Origin: Anaerolineae bacterium
Lineage (GTDB): Bacteria > Chloroflexota > Anaerolineae > Aggregatilineales > Aggregatilineaceae
Assembly (NCBI GenBank): GCA_027494015.1
Contig: JAOSJP010000001.1
Coordinates: 813,073-877,072 of the forward strand
Length of the DNA stretch: 64,000 bases
Reading direction: 5' to 3'
The notes under the pieces were generated by a model that saw only the letters and a program-made list of their open reading frames with translations, searched no databases and was not told where the DNA came from. The position numbers were made by a program, and so were the translations under genes. This document shows positions 25,009 through 34,766 of the stretch, in pieces (positions within the stretch are counted from its first letter, which is position 1; every line of letters starts with the position of its first letter).

Positions 25009-27126
25009 ATGTCCGACACAACACTCGATGTCTTGTTTCGTCCGGGCGGCATCGCCGTCGTCGGCGCCTCGCGCGACCCGCAGAAGCTCGGCCACAGTGT
25101 GGTGCGCAACCTGGTCGAGTATGGTTACACCGGGCCGATCTACCCGATCAACCCCCACGCCGCCGACATCTACGAGCGGCGCGCCTACCCCACCGTGCTC
25201 GAAGCGCCCGACCCGCTCGACCTGGTCATCCTCGCCGTCCCGGCGCGGAACGTCGCCGCCGAGCTGGACCTGTGCGGACAGCGCGGGATCAAGGCGGCCA
25301 TCGTCATCAGCGGTGGCTTCCGCGAAGTGGGGCCGGAGGGCGCCGCGCGCGAGCGCGAGGTGCTGCGCATCGCCCGCCAGTATGGGATGCGCCTGCTCGG
25401 CCCGAACGGGATCGGCATCATTGACACGCATACCCCGCTCAACACGACCTTCGTCAAGGGGAAGCCGTCCCCCGGCGACATCGCCTTCCTGTCGCAGTCG
25501 GGCGCGATTTGCGCCCTGGTGATTGACTGGGCACCGGGGGCGGGCATCGGTTTCAGCCGCCTGGTCAGCCTGGGCAACCAGGCCGACATTGACGAGGCGG
25601 AGATGCTCAGCGCCATCGGGCGTGACGAGGAGACGCGGGTGATCACCGCCTATATCGAGGGCGTGTCCGATGGCCGGGCCTTCGTTCAGGCGGCCAGCGA
25701 CGTGGCGCGCAAGCTGCCAATCATCGCCCTGAAGGCCGGGCGCGGCTCCGGCGGCGCGGCGGCGGTCGCCAGCCACACCGGGGCGCTGGCCGGGCGGGAG
25801 GAAGCGTATGACGCCGCCTTCCGGCGGTCGGGCGTGCTGCGCGCCAGCACCATGGAAGAGCTATTCGACTGGGGCCGGGCGCTGGCCTGGCAGCCCCTCC
25901 CCCAGGGCAACCGCGTGGCCGTCCTCACCAATTCCGGCGGGCCGGGCATCCTGGCAGTAGACGCCCTCGAAGCGGCGGGGATGCAGCTCGCCCCGCTCAC
26001 CGAAGAGACGAAGGCGTTCATGCGCAAGCGCGTCCCGGCGGCGGCCAGCGTGAACAACCCGGTAGACATCCTGGCCGGCCCCGGCCCGACCACCTACGCG
26101 CTGTGTCTCGACGCCCTGCTGAGCGACCCCACGGTGGATGCGGTGGTCGTCATCACCCCGCCGCAGGAGTGGTTCGCGCCGCTCAGCCTGGTCGAAGTCA
26201 TCGCCGAGTTCAACGGGCGGGGTAAGCCGGTGCTGGCCGTCATCATGGGATTGGCCCCGAACAGCGAGGCGACCGCCGTGCTGCACCGCCGCCGCGTGCC
26301 CAATTTCGCTTTCCCGGAGCGGGTGGGCAGCACCCTGGCGGCGATGTGGCGGCGCAAGCAATGGCTCAACGCCAACAGCGAGCCGCACCCGTCGCAGCCG
26401 CCGCAGGGCTGCGACCGCCTGGCGGCGCGCGCCGCCCTGGAATCCGCGCCGGCGGGCGGGTGGCTGGCCCCGGAAGCGCTCGACGCGCTGCTCGAAGCCT
26501 ACGGCGTCCGCGTGCCGGGCGCGGGCCTGGCCGCCGACGCGGACGCTGCCGCGGCCCTCGCCACGCAGATCGGCTACCCGGTCGTGCTCAAGCTGGCGGC
26601 GGCAGACGTGGTGCACAAGAGCGAGATCGGCGGTGTGGCCCTCAACCTGGACGGGCCGGAGGCAGTGCGCGCCGCCTTCGCCGACCTGCTGGCCCGCGCC
26701 CGCGCGCACGGCGTGCCGGACGCGGCCATCGCGGGCGCGTTCGTGCAGAAGATGATCCCGCCGGGCGTGGACCTGATCGTGGGCATCGTGCGCGATGCGC
26801 AGTTCGGGCCGCTGGTTATGGCCGGCGTGGGCGGGACGCAGGTCGAGCTGCTGCGCGACGTGGCCTTCGAGCTGGCCCCGCTGACGCCCCAGCAGGCGGG
26901 CGAGCTGCTCGATCGCACTGGCGCAGGCAGGCTGCTGGCGGGCTTTCGCGGCGCGCCGCCCGCCGACCGCGCGGCGGTGATTGACGCCATCGTGCGGCTG
27001 GCCCAGCTTGCCCACGATCACCCGGACGTGGCCGAAATCGAGATCAACCCGCTGATGGTCATGGAAGGCAGCGCGGGCGCGTGGGCCGTGGACGCGCGGG
27101 CGCGGGTGGAGCGCAGCCAGGCGTAG
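25009..27126 (+). CDS. ADP-forming acyl-CoA/acetyl-CoA ligase, fused alpha-beta subunits
   Basis: A 705-residue fusion enzyme that interconverts acetate (or another acid), CoA and ATP with acyl-CoA, ADP and phosphate. The N-terminal third is a CoA-binding Rossmann domain (GGIAVVGASRDPQKLG). The middle is a succinyl-CoA ligase-like region with SQSGAICALVIDWA and ASHTGALAGRE, which contains the phospho-relay His. The last 220 residues are an ATP-grasp domain with YPVVLKLAAADVVHKSEIGGV and EIEINPLMV. ATG 25009 follows CCAGGAGAG. It gives substrate-level ATP from acyl-CoA, common in fermenters and archaea. Confidence 0.94.
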   Translation: MSDTTLDVLFRPGGIAVVGASRDPQKLGHSVVRNLVEYGYTGPIYPINPHAADIYERRAYPTVLEAPDPLDLVILAVPARNVAAELDLCGQRGIKAAIVISGGFREVGPEGAAREREVLRIARQYGMRLLGPNGIGIIDTHTPLNTTFVKGKPSPGDIAFLSQSGAICALVIDWAPGAGIGFSRLVSLGNQADIDEAEMLSAIGRDEETRVITAYIEGVSDGRAFVQAASDVARKLPIIALKAGRGSGGAAAVASHTGALAGREEAYDAAFRRSGVLRASTMEELFDWGRALAWQPLPQGNRVAVLTNSGGPGILAVDALEAAGMQLAPLTEETKAFMRKRVPAAASVNNPVDILAGPGPTTYALCLDALLSDPTVDAVVVITPPQEWFAPLSLVEVIAEFNGRGKPVLAVIMGLAPNSEATAVLHRRRVPNFAFPERVGSTLAAMWRRKQWLNANSEPHPSQPPQGCDRLAARAALESAPAGGWLAPEALDALLEAYGVRVPGAGLAADADAAAALATQIGYPVVLKLAAADVVHKSEIGGVALNLDGPEAVRAAFADLLARARAHGVPDAAIAGAFVQKMIPPGVDLIVGIVRDAQFGPLVMAGVGGTQVELLRDVAFELAPLTPQQAGELLDRTGAGRLLAGFRGAPPADRAAVIDAIVRLAQLAHDHPDVAEIEINPLMVMEGSAGAWAVDARARVERSQA

Positions 27127-27161
27127 TCTTGTCAGCATTGCATCAGTCAGAAGGAGACGCA

Positions 27162-27941
27162 ATGTCCCGACCCGCTACGATCACCCCAGGGCCGTTCTTC
27201 CTCGCCGGCGGGCCGGTCGGGGTGCTGCTCATGCACGGCTTCACCGGCTCCCCGCCGGAGATGCGCCGGCTCGGTGATTTCCTGTACGGCGAAGGACTGA
27301 CCGTCTCCGCGCCGCTGCTGCCCGGTCACGGCACGACGACAGACGAGTGCAACAGCGTGCGCTGGCAGCAGTGGGCCGCACATGTCGAGGGCGCGCTGGA
27401 CGACCTGCGGGGGCGCTGCGCCACCGTTTTCGTGGGCGGGCTTTCGATGGGCGGCGTGCTGGCCCTGCATCTGGCCGCCCAACACCCCGACCTGGCCGGG
27501 GCGCTGCTCTACGCGCCAGCGATTCAGCTTTCGAACGGTTGGGGCCGGTGGGTCGCGCCGCTGCTCAAACACGTGCGGCGCACCATGCCCAAAGGCAAAG
27601 ATGACTGGGCAGACCCCGACGCCCGCGCCCTGCTGTGGAGCTACAGCGAATATCCGGTGGCAGGCGCGCACCAGCTTTTCAAGCTGATCGCTCACGTCCG
27701 GCGCTCGCTGCCGCGCGTGACCGTCCCCCTGCTGATCGTCACCAGCCGGGGCGACCGCACCGTGCCGCCAGCCGCCGCCGACCTCATCGCGCGCGGCGTG
27801 GCGACGAAGGACATCACCCGCCTGAGCCTGGAACGGTCGGGCCATGTGGTGACGCTCGATGCGGACTGGCAGCTTGTGGCGGAGAAGTCGGCGGCGTTTA
27901 TCCGCGCTCATCCATCCGTTGATTCCGAGAGCGGAAGCTGA
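27162..27941 (+). CDS. Alpha/beta hydrolase, carboxylesterase/monoacylglycerol lipase type
   Basis: A 259-residue cytoplasmic esterase. The oxyanion stretch is VGVLLMHGFTGSPPEM, the nucleophile lies in GGLSMGGVLAL, the acid in VTSRGDRTVPP, and the catalytic His in RSGHVVTLD. This matches the Est30/YvaK-like carboxylesterase group with a small cap. The ATG follows AAGGAGACGC, 35 bases after the ligase stop, so the two genes may share a transcript. Its last 34 bases overlap the end of the convergent gene at 27908. Confidence 0.9.
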   Translation: MSRPATITPGPFFLAGGPVGVLLMHGFTGSPPEMRRLGDFLYGEGLTVSAPLLPGHGTTTDECNSVRWQQWAAHVEGALDDLRGRCATVFVGGLSMGGVLALHLAAQHPDLAGALLYAPAIQLSNGWGRWVAPLLKHVRRTMPKGKDDWADPDARALLWSYSEYPVAGAHQLFKLIAHVRRSLPRVTVPLLIVTSRGDRTVPPAAADLIARGVATKDITRLSLERSGHVVTLDADWQLVAEKSAAFIRAHPSVDSESGS

Positions 27942-28378
27942 GCATAGGCCGAGGACTGCACGTAGGGATAGTAGCGCACGCTGGCCAGCACCAGCCCCAG
28001 GCCGATGCCCAGGTAGAGAATGGCCAGGAGGTAGCGCGGCAGCGCCGAATGGCGCAGGGCGATACCCAGCCCCATCATAAAAGCGATCAGCAGGTAAGTG
28101 GGCGGCGACTGGAAGGCCAGCGGGTGGGCGCGCTCGGCCAGGCGGCTGATGCGCCGGATGTTCTTATCGGCCACCCGCGAGAACTTGAAGCGGTAGATCA
28201 GCGCGCCACAGGCTGCGCCGATGGTCAGATGCAGCAGGGCGTGCGCCGTGTCTTCGGACGCCAGCCAGCCGTAAGCGCGGGTGCAAAGCATCGCCCCCGC
28301 CGCGCCCCACAGCAACCCCGCTGCCAGATACAGCCACCGCCGCCCGATGGTGGGCATCTTTTTCCGCAGCGCGCCCAT
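27908..28378 (-). CDS. Hypothetical multi-pass membrane protein of 156 residues
   Basis: A basic N-terminus (MGALRKKMPTIGRRWLYLAA) is followed by a helix at about 15-32, a second at about 45-62, and two more in the C-terminal half (about 93-110 and 117-135). A cytoplasmic charged loop (RFKFSRVADKNIRRISRLAE) separates the pairs. No family recognised. The start is supported by GGAGAGCG upstream. It converges on, and overlaps, the esterase gene by 34 bases. Confidence 0.65.
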   Translation of the reverse strand: MGALRKKMPTIGRRWLYLAAGLLWGAAGAMLCTRAYGWLASEDTAHALLHLTIGAACGALIYRFKFSRVADKNIRRISRLAERAHPLAFQSPPTYLLIAFMMGLGIALRHSALPRYLLAILYLGIGLGLVLASVRYYPYVQSSAYAQLPLSESTDG

Positions 28379-28894
28379 GATCGCTCTCCATACCAGGGTG
28401 CGAATACCTCAACTGACCTCAACAGTATTCTAGCGCATTTTTCCTTTGGGGTCATTGACTTTCGTCAAGTGGGGGGCGCGCAGAGGGTGACAGCGATTCG
28501 CTGGTCGCAGGACAGTTGTCTCCCCTACCCCAAACCCCCTCCCCCACAAGGGGGCTTAGCGGGCGCGCACTTCTCCCTTCCCCCGTGGGGAAGGGGCCGG
28601 GATGGGGGCGTGCACGCAAGAAGACTTCCGAAGTCTGGCCTTCAGCGGGGCGCGGCTCTGCTGCGCCCTGTGTGTAGGGGAGGGTTTAGAAACCCTCCCC
28701 TACAGGCCTCTCCCTCACTCCCCCTCTCCAGCCGAGCTAGAGAGGGGGATGATCTGGCAGGCGGCGCTCCCTTCCCCTGGCTCTGCTGGGGGGGGGGGGG
28801 ATGGGGGCGTGCGCCGCAAGAAGACTTCCGAAGTCTGCGGAGACTTCGGAAGTCTGAAACGCACACAACACACACTATGGGAACAGCGTTCAGG
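28379..28894. repeat. Repeat-filled intergenic region with a 13-G run
   Basis: No gene is seen. The region contains a GTAGGGGAGGGTTT palindrome at 28674-28703 and CCCTCTCCAGCC-type hairpins. It also has a run of 13 G at 28788-28800 and an AGACTTCCGAAGTCT inverted repeat pair at 28822-28855. A half copy of the last lies near 28619. Confidence 0.75.
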
Positions 28895-29209
28895 TCAGAA
28901 GGCCAGGATCGTCTGCGTGCCGTAGATGAACAGCAGCACGCCGGCGACGGCCCCGACCCAGGCCAGCGCCCGCTTGTACACGCTGAAACGCTGTACGTCG
29001 GTGATGACCATGTACGCGCCATTCAGCGCGTGGATCAGCACGGCGACCAGGAAGGCGAGGTCTATCGCTTTCCACAGCGGGTCGTCCAGCCGCTCCAGCA
29101 CGCGATCCACGTCAATGTGGCCCGGCGGGTAGTGCACCACCACCATGTGGAGCGTCAGGAAGACGAGCAGCGCCACCGCGCTCCAGCGTTGCATCAGGAA
29201 GATTCGCAT
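28895..29209 (-). CDS. sdhD: Succinate dehydrogenase membrane anchor subunit SdhD
   Basis: A 104-residue, three-helix membrane protein (VALLVFLTLHMVVVHY; LAFLVAVLIHALNGAYMVI; LAWVGAVAGVLLFIYG). His residues in the first and second helices are candidate haem b or quinone-site ligands. It is the last gene of the sdhABCD operon, 12 bases after sdhC, and has a GAGAGGAGACG ribosome site. It anchors the SdhAB catalytic pair and passes electrons to quinone. Confidence 0.85.
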   Translation of the reverse strand: MRIFLMQRWSAVALLVFLTLHMVVVHYPPGHIDVDRVLERLDDPLWKAIDLAFLVAVLIHALNGAYMVITDVQRFSVYKRALAWVGAVAGVLLFIYGTQTILAF

Positions 29210-29221
29210 GGCCGTCTCCTC

Positions 29222-29575
29222 TCAGCCTTCCAGCGCAAACAGCAGGATCGGCACCCCGCCAGCGATGACGAGGATGCCCGACACGACGATCACCGCGTAG
29301 AACAGCCCGCGCCGGTATTCGGTCACCTGGAAGTAGTGGCCGATCAGCAGGCGGATGCCGTCCACGCCATGATAGACCACCGCCGCCAGCAGCCCGATCT
29401 CCAACAGGCGGAAGAGGGGCTTGCCCAGGAACTCCATGCGGTCGTTGAACGTCTCTGCGCCGCTGTTGATGCCGCCGATGACCCACAGATGCATCAGCAG
29501 GTAGATCACCAGGGCCACCCCCGTCAGGCGGCGCAGGACGAAGGCAATGAAGCCAGTGCTGCGATACATGCTCAC
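29222..29575 (-). CDS. sdhC: Succinate dehydrogenase cytochrome b subunit SdhC
   Basis: A 117-residue, three-helix protein. The N-terminus GFIAFVLRRLTGVALVIYLLMH holds the R-x-S/T-G-like quinone-site motif and a His ligand typical of the family. A second His lies in VVYHGVDGIRLL. The gene overlaps sdhB by ATGA, so translation is coupled. With SdhD it forms the haem b and ubiquinone/menaquinone-binding anchor of complex II. Confidence 0.9.
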   Translation of the reverse strand: MSMYRSTGFIAFVLRRLTGVALVIYLLMHLWVIGGINSGAETFNDRMEFLGKPLFRLLEIGLLAAVVYHGVDGIRLLIGHYFQVTEYRRGLFYAVIVVSGILVIAGGVPILLFALEG

Positions 29576-30387
29576 TCACCTCCTGAGAGCGCCGGGGCCT
29601 CGCCCACGACCTCGATGGGCTGGTCGAGCCGGCGCTGACGCTCGGCGCGCGCAGCCTCAAACGCCCCGCGCTTGATGGCCAGCTTGCGCAGCGTCTCGAT
29701 GGCCTCGGTCGGGTTCAGGTTCTTGGGGCAGGCGTCTATGCAGTTGAAGATGGTGTGGCAGCGATACACCCCGTCGCCGCGATCCAGGTCGGCCAGGCGC
29801 TCGGCGGGCGCGCTGTCGCGCGGGTCGAGCACGCGCAGGAACGCCTTGAGCAGCGCGTGCGGCCCGATGTACTGCTTGGTCAGGGCGACGACCTGGCACG
29901 ACGAGTAGCACGCGCCGCACATGATGCAGTGCTCGGCGTCGCGCAGCGCGGCGACCTCCTCCGCGCTCATGCGGAACTCCTTTTCGGGGATGTTCTCCGG
30001 CGGGATCAGCCAGGGCTTGATGCGCTGGTATTGCTCCCAGAAGCTGCTGCGATCCACGACCAGGTCTTTGATGATCGGCAGGTAGGCCAGCGGGCGCAGG
30101 GTGAGCACTCCATTGCGATCCAGGTGCTCGCGCAGCGGCGCGTCGCAGACGAGCATGTGCCGGCCGTTGACGTTCATCGCGCAGCTTCCGCAGATGGCAT
30201 GGCGGCACGAGCGCCGAAAGGTCAGGCTGCCGTCCTGCTCCTCTTTGATCTCGTGCAGGGCGTCGAGGATGGTCTTGCCCGGCGGGGCCTTGACCTGGAA
30301 CGCCTGCAGATACGGTTTTTTATCAACATCCGGGTTGAAGCGCTGGATGCGAATGGTTACGGTGGGGACAGAGCCGTTTGTCGTCAT
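29572..30387 (-). CDS. sdhB: Succinate dehydrogenase iron-sulfur subunit SdhB
   Basis: A 271-residue three-cluster iron-sulfur protein. The N-terminal ferredoxin domain carries SCRHAICGSCAMNVNG and LVC for the 2Fe-2S cluster. The C-terminal domain has CIMCGACYSSC and CHTIFNCIDACPKNLNP for the 4Fe-4S and 3Fe-4S clusters. It conducts electrons from SdhA flavin to the membrane anchor. The start is ATG 30387 with GCGGAGGC upstream; a TTG two codons earlier is less likely. A 149-base spacer full of TGATCAGTG-type repeats separates it from sdhA. Confidence 0.95.
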   Translation of the reverse strand: MTTNGSVPTVTIRIQRFNPDVDKKPYLQAFQVKAPPGKTILDALHEIKEEQDGSLTFRRSCRHAICGSCAMNVNGRHMLVCDAPLREHLDRNGVLTLRPLAYLPIIKDLVVDRSSFWEQYQRIKPWLIPPENIPEKEFRMSAEEVAALRDAEHCIMCGACYSSCQVVALTKQYIGPHALLKAFLRVLDPRDSAPAERLADLDRGDGVYRCHTIFNCIDACPKNLNPTEAIETLRKLAIKRGAFEAARAERQRRLDQPIEVVGEAPALSGGE

Positions 30388-30536
30388 ACACAATGCCTCC
30401 GCTAAAAGTTTTCAGTGATCGGTGATCAGTGGTCAGTTTTCTTCCGGTCTGCCTGTGCACTCTTCGACCCGCCGCCAGGTGTCCGACGACTGCTGGCCGC
30501 AGACTGATGACCGAAAACTGATAACTGACAACTCTC
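30388..30536. repeat. TGATCAGTG-type repeats between sdhA and sdhB
   Basis: The spacer contains TCAGTGATCGGTGATCAGTG and its near-complement CTGATAACTGACAACTC, plus further ACTGATGACC words. The repeats interrupt an operon whose other junctions are 12 bases or overlapping, so this looks like an insertion between genes that are normally adjacent. Confidence 0.7.
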
Positions 30537-32339
30537 TCAATACTTCCGCTCCTGCGGCGGGTACTTCTCCCAGTCAATGGTCACGCCCTTGTAGCTCAGC
30601 GCGGGGCCGTCGGGCGTCTTGTGGGCCAGGGTATGCTTGAGCCAGTTCTCGTCGTCGCGCCTGGGGTAGTCGGTGCGGGCGTGCGCGCCCCGGCTCTCGG
30701 TGCGCTCCAGCGCGCTGACGGCGATCACCTCGCTGAAGATGAGCAGATTCTCCGTCTCGATGGCCCCCAGCACATCGGTGTTGAAGCGCCGGGAACGATC
30801 CATGACGCGCGCCCGCTCGAAGCGCTCTTGCAGGGCGCGGATGTCGGCCAGGGCGGTCTTCAGCCGCGCTTCGTCGCGGAAGATGCCGGCGTTGACGCTC
30901 ATCGTCTCCTTGAGCGCGCGGGCGAGCGCCGCCCAGGACTCGCCCTTGCCATCCGGCGCATCGCTCATCAGGTGGGCGATGCGCCGCTGGGCGGGGGCTG
31001 CCGGGTCGCCCTCGACCGGCTGGAGCGCCGCGCCGCCTTTGATGAACTCGGCGATGGCGTAGCCCGCCCGCCGCCCGAAGACGGACGCATCGAGCAGGCT
31101 GTTGGTGCCCAGGCGGTTGGCCCCGTGCACGCTGATGCAGGCGCATTCTCCGGCGGCGTACAGGCCGGTGATGGGCGTCCCTTCGGCATCGGCGATCACC
31201 TGGCCGTCCGCGTCGGCGGGGATGCCACCCATGCTGTAGTGGGCGGTCGGCTGGATGGGGCACAGGCCGTCTATGATGTCCACGCCGACGAACTTGAGGG
31301 CGATGTCGCGCACCTGGGGCAGCCGCTCCATGATCTTGTCGCGGCCCAGGTGACGCAGGTCCAGGTAGATGCCCTGGCCGTCCTCCTCGACGCCGCGCCC
31401 CTCGTCAATCTCGCGCTGCTCGGAGCGGCTCACCAGGTCGCGCGGGGCCAGCTCCATCTTGTCCGCTGCGTACTTCTCCATGAAACGCTCGCCGGCGTTG
31501 TTGAGCAGGTAGCCGCCCTCGCCGCGACAGGCTTCGCTCATCAGGATGCCGTGCCGGTACAGCCCGGTGGGGTGGTACTGCACGAATTCCATGTCCATTA
31601 GCGGGATGCCGGCGTTGTAGGCGATGGCCACGCCGTCGCCCGTGTTGGCGGTGGCGTTGGAGGTGATCTTCCAGGCGCGCCCGTAGCCGCCCGTGCCGAA
31701 CATGACCGCTTTGGCGCGCAGGGTGACGATCTCGCCCGTCTGGATGTTCATGGCGACCACGCCCTTGCAGACGCGGTCCTCCACGATCAGGTCGAGGGCG
31801 AACCACTCGCTGTAGAACTTGACGCCGTGCTTGAGCGCCTGCTCGTGGATGGTGTGCAGCAGGACGTGTCCCGTCCAGTCGGCGGCGTAGTTGGCGCGAG
31901 GCGTGCTGTGCCCGCCGAAGCGCCGCTGAGCGATGCGCCCGTCGGGCGTGCGGCTGAAGACACAGCCCATGTGCTCGTAGGCATAAACGATGTCAATGGC
32001 GTCCTTGACCATGATCTCGATAGCGTCCTGGTCGCCCAGCCAGTCCGACCCCTTGATGGTGTCGAACATGTGCAGCTCCCAGCTATCAATCGGCTCGGCG
32101 TCGGGGGGAATCTGCTCCAGCGGGCCGCGCGGGCCGGTGCCCGCCACCGGGCGGACGTTGTTGAGCGCGGCGGCGATGCCGCCCTGGGCCGCTCCGCTGT
32201 GCGAGCGCAGCGGGTGCAGCTTGGACAGCACGCCGACATCGCGCACGCCCGCTTCCATCGCGGCCATGGCCGCCCAGGTGCCGGCCAGCCCCGCCCCGAC
32301 GACGATCACATCGTGCGTGATGGCGTCTGATGGTGCCAT
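30537..32339 (-). CDS. sdhA: Succinate dehydrogenase/fumarate reductase flavoprotein subunit SdhA
   Basis: A 600-residue flavoprotein that oxidises succinate to fumarate. The FAD dinucleotide motif [14 protein letters not shown] is near residue 11. [14 protein letters not shown] contains the His that holds FAD covalently. [13 protein letters not shown] is the second nucleotide contact, and the C-terminal capping region ends at a normal length. The start chosen is ATG 32339 with CAGAGGATTCGC upstream; the frame continues further but that extension lacks family similarity. It is the first gene of sdhABCD. Confidence 0.95.
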   Translation of the reverse strand: MAPSDAITHDVIVVGAGLAGTWAAMAAMEAGVRDVGVLSKLHPLRSHSGAAQGGIAAALNNVRPVAGTGPRGPLEQIPPDAEPIDSWELHMFDTIKGSDWLGDQDAIEIMVKDAIDIVYAYEHMGCVFSRTPDGRIAQRRFGGHSTPRANYAADWTGHVLLHTIHEQALKHGVKFYSEWFALDLIVEDRVCKGVVAMNIQTGEIVTLRAKAVMFGTGGYGRAWKITSNATANTGDGVAIAYNAGIPLMDMEFVQYHPTGLYRHGILMSEACRGEGGYLLNNAGERFMEKYAADKMELAPRDLVSRSEQREIDEGRGVEEDGQGIYLDLRHLGRDKIMERLPQVRDIALKFVGVDIIDGLCPIQPTAHYSMGGIPADADGQVIADAEGTPITGLYAAGECACISVHGANRLGTNSLLDASVFGRRAGYAIAEFIKGGAALQPVEGDPAAPAQRRIAHLMSDAPDGKGESWAALARALKETMSVNAGIFRDEARLKTALADIRALQERFERARVMDRSRRFNTDVLGAIETENLLIFSEVIAVSALERTESRGAHARTDYPRRDDENWLKHTLAHKTPDGPALSYKGVTIDWEKYPPQERKY

Positions 32340-32962
32340 AAGCGAATCCTCTGAAAACTCCTTTTGTCTAATGCTCTCTTGTATGCCAGCAGCCCCGGCG
32401 CGCCCGCCAACCGGCTGGTTGGTGGCCCGCCAGCGCCCGAAATGGTGTATGATAAATCGCGGTCTGGGCACCTCCTTCTGCATTCGCAGCCTGAAGCTGG
32501 CACGTTCGTTTCTCAGTGTAGCACTGCTGCCCGCCGCGCCGATAGTTACAATGCTCCTGATGGTGCTACTCATTTGAACACGCCTGGCCGCAGAACGACC
32601 CCGCAACAGACTTCCGAAGTTTGCGCAAACTTCGGAAGTCCGGCGTTCGAGCGCTCTGACGCCGCTCGCGCGCGCGCCCGTTCTTTTTGGGTGTGAGCAA
32701 AACTTGCCAGGTAGGGGCGCTGCTCTGCTGTGCCCTGCTTTACCTCACCCCCGCTCGGCGCTGGCGCGCCTCGCCGCCCCCTCTCCGTCAACGGAGAGGG
32801 GGCAAGCCGAGCGGGGCGAGGCTGGGGGTGAGGTCAATATCCCCGCGTCCAGCGAGTCGCTGACGACCTCTGCGCGCGCCCGCTCTTTTTGCCCGCATCG
32901 CCAAGCGGAGTAAGATCAGGCGCAGTGTCCGTTGCGCCGCGCCATCGAAGGGGGATCGCACC
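32340..32962. repeat. Repeat-filled intergenic region upstream of the sdh and GNAT genes
   Basis: The region lies between divergent genes and should contain both promoters. It also holds an AGACTTCCGAAGTTT palindrome at 32608-32640. A TTTACCTCACCCCC palindrome with an inner CCCTCTCCGTCAACGGAG hairpin lies at 32739-32836. No protein-coding segment is convincing. Confidence 0.7.
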
Positions 32963-34118
32963 ATGCCCGCTGCGCTGTCTGTGCGCCGGGTTGAGAGCAA
33001 GGCCGACCTGCGCACGTTCATCACCTTTCCCTGGACAGTCTACAAAGGCGATCCCTACTGGGTGCCGCCCCTGCTTTCCATGCAAAAGCACCGCCTCGAC
33101 TACGCCCACGCCGCCGCCTGGGAGTACATGGAGGGCGACAGCTTCATCGCCTGGCGCGGCGAGCAGCCGGTGGGCACGATCACCGCGTTCGTCAACCATC
33201 GCCATGACGAGTATTGGAACGAGCGCATGGGCTTCTTCGGCATGTTCGAGAGTGCTCGACGACCAGCAAGCGGCCAATGCGCTGCTGGAGACGGCGGCGG
33301 AGTATGTGGCGACGCAGGGAGCGACCGCCCTGCGCGGCCCGGCCAGCTTCTCCACCAACGCCGAGTGCGGCCTGCTGATTGACGGCTTCGACGACCCACC
33401 GGTGCTGCTCTATCCGTACAATCCGCCCTACTACCAGCGCCTGATCGAGAACGCGCCCGGCTTCGCCCAGGTGATGGATCAGTTCAGCTATCACATCACG
33501 CTGGAAGGGGCCAGCCAGGCACCCAAGCTGCAGAAGCTCTTCCGCATCACCGACCAGAACAGCGCGCGGCGCGGCATCATCGTGCGCACAGCGGACCCCA
33601 CTCATCTGGCCGAGGAATTCACGCTGCTCAAGGACATCTACAACCGGGCGTGGGAGAGAAACTGGGGCTTCGTGCCCTTCTCGCCGCGCGAGCTGGACGA
33701 GATGGTGGCCGAGATCGGCAAGTTCTTCGACCCAGAAATGGCCTTCTTCGCCGAAGTTGACGGCAAGCCGGTCGCCTTCCTGCTTGGTCTGCCGGACATG
33801 AACCAGGCCCTGCACCGCGCCTATCCCCGCCCTGGCAAGCCAGAACTGATCACGCTGCTCCAACTGCTGTGGCACTGGAAGGTGCGTTCCAGGATCACCC
33901 GCGTGCGCATCATGCTGATGGGCGTGCAGGAGGGATACCGGGGCATCGGCGTGGAGGCGGCCATGTTCATCAGGGCGCATCAGGCGGGCGTGGCGCTGGG
34001 CTGGCATGACGCCGACGGCGGCTGGGTGCTGGAGACGAACACAGCCATGAGCCGCCTGGTGGAGGCGCTCAACGGGCGCACCTACAAAACATGGCGCTGG
34101 TACGAGCGCGCGCTGTGA
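32963..34118 (+). pseudogene. GNAT-family N-acetyltransferase, copy 1, frameshifted
   Basis: The first of two tandem paralogues. It reads MPAALSVRRVESKADLRTFI to GMFES in one frame, then continues in another from VLDDQQAANALLETAA to a normal end at 34118. The intact sister at 34767 shows the expected junction (GAFEVTDDQEAADALL). Deleting one base of GAGAG at 33247-33252 restores a 384-residue protein. The fold resembles YghO-like acetyltransferases: an N-terminal arm, a central LRGPASFSTNAECG block, and a C-terminal GYRGIGVEAAMF acetyl-CoA-loop stretch. Broken gene or sequence error. Confidence 0.85.
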
Positions 34119-34766
34119 TTGGTTGTTGGTGATTGGTTGTTGGTGATTGGTTGTTGGTGATTGGTTGTTGGTGATCGGTAGGGGCGCTGCTCTGTGTCAG
34201 CCGCTGTAGGGTTATGCTACGGAATCCGGCCATAGGGTTTTACCACCTGCCGGCGACGACAGCCGGAACTGGCCATCAACCCTGTCTCGGAGCGTGACCC
34301 TGCGGGCGCTCATGCTCGCGTCAGACTCAGTAGGCAGCGCCGCAGACGACTGAAGCTGGCTTGTGAGGCACCCGCTGGACGGTTCCTGTCCCGTGTTGGG
34401 TTGGTATAACCCTGCGGCGTCTCTTGTTGGTGTAACCCTACAGCGGGTGACACTCTGTTGCGCCCCGCTGAAGACCAGACTTCCGAAGTCTTCCTGCGGC
34501 GCACGCCTCCATCCCCGGCCCTTTCCCCAGCAGAGCCAGGGGAACGGGAGAGCCGCCTGCCAGATCATCCCCCTCTCTAGCTCGGCTGGAGAGGGGGAGT
34601 CGAGGGGGAGAGGCCTGTAGGGGAGGGTTTCTAAACCCTCCCCTACACACAGGGCGCAGCAGAGCCGCGCCCAGAGAAGACGGAACATCACGCTCACCGC
34701 GCCGCTTTTGCTGATAGCTGACTGCTGATGGCTGAGCGCTGGCCGCTGTGCTCAAGGAGTTATGCC
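34119..34766. repeat. Repeat-filled spacer between the two GNAT genes, with an inverted-terminus element
   Basis: 34119-34180 is a GTGATTGGTTGTTGGT direct repeat in four copies. 34194-34453 is an element bounded by GTGTCAGCCGCTGTAGGGTT and its complement AACCCTACAGCGGGTGACAC, and is the second copy of the 9342-9540 element. 34480-34492 is a half ACTTCCGAAGT site. 34515-34550 is a CCTTTCCCC hairpin. 34617-34646 is a GTAGGGGAGGGTTT palindrome. No gene is present. Confidence 0.75.

Noticed and set aside
32963..33382. Programmed frameshift in the first GNAT gene
   Set aside because: There is no slippery heptamer at the junction, and the intact sister gene shows the plain in-frame form.
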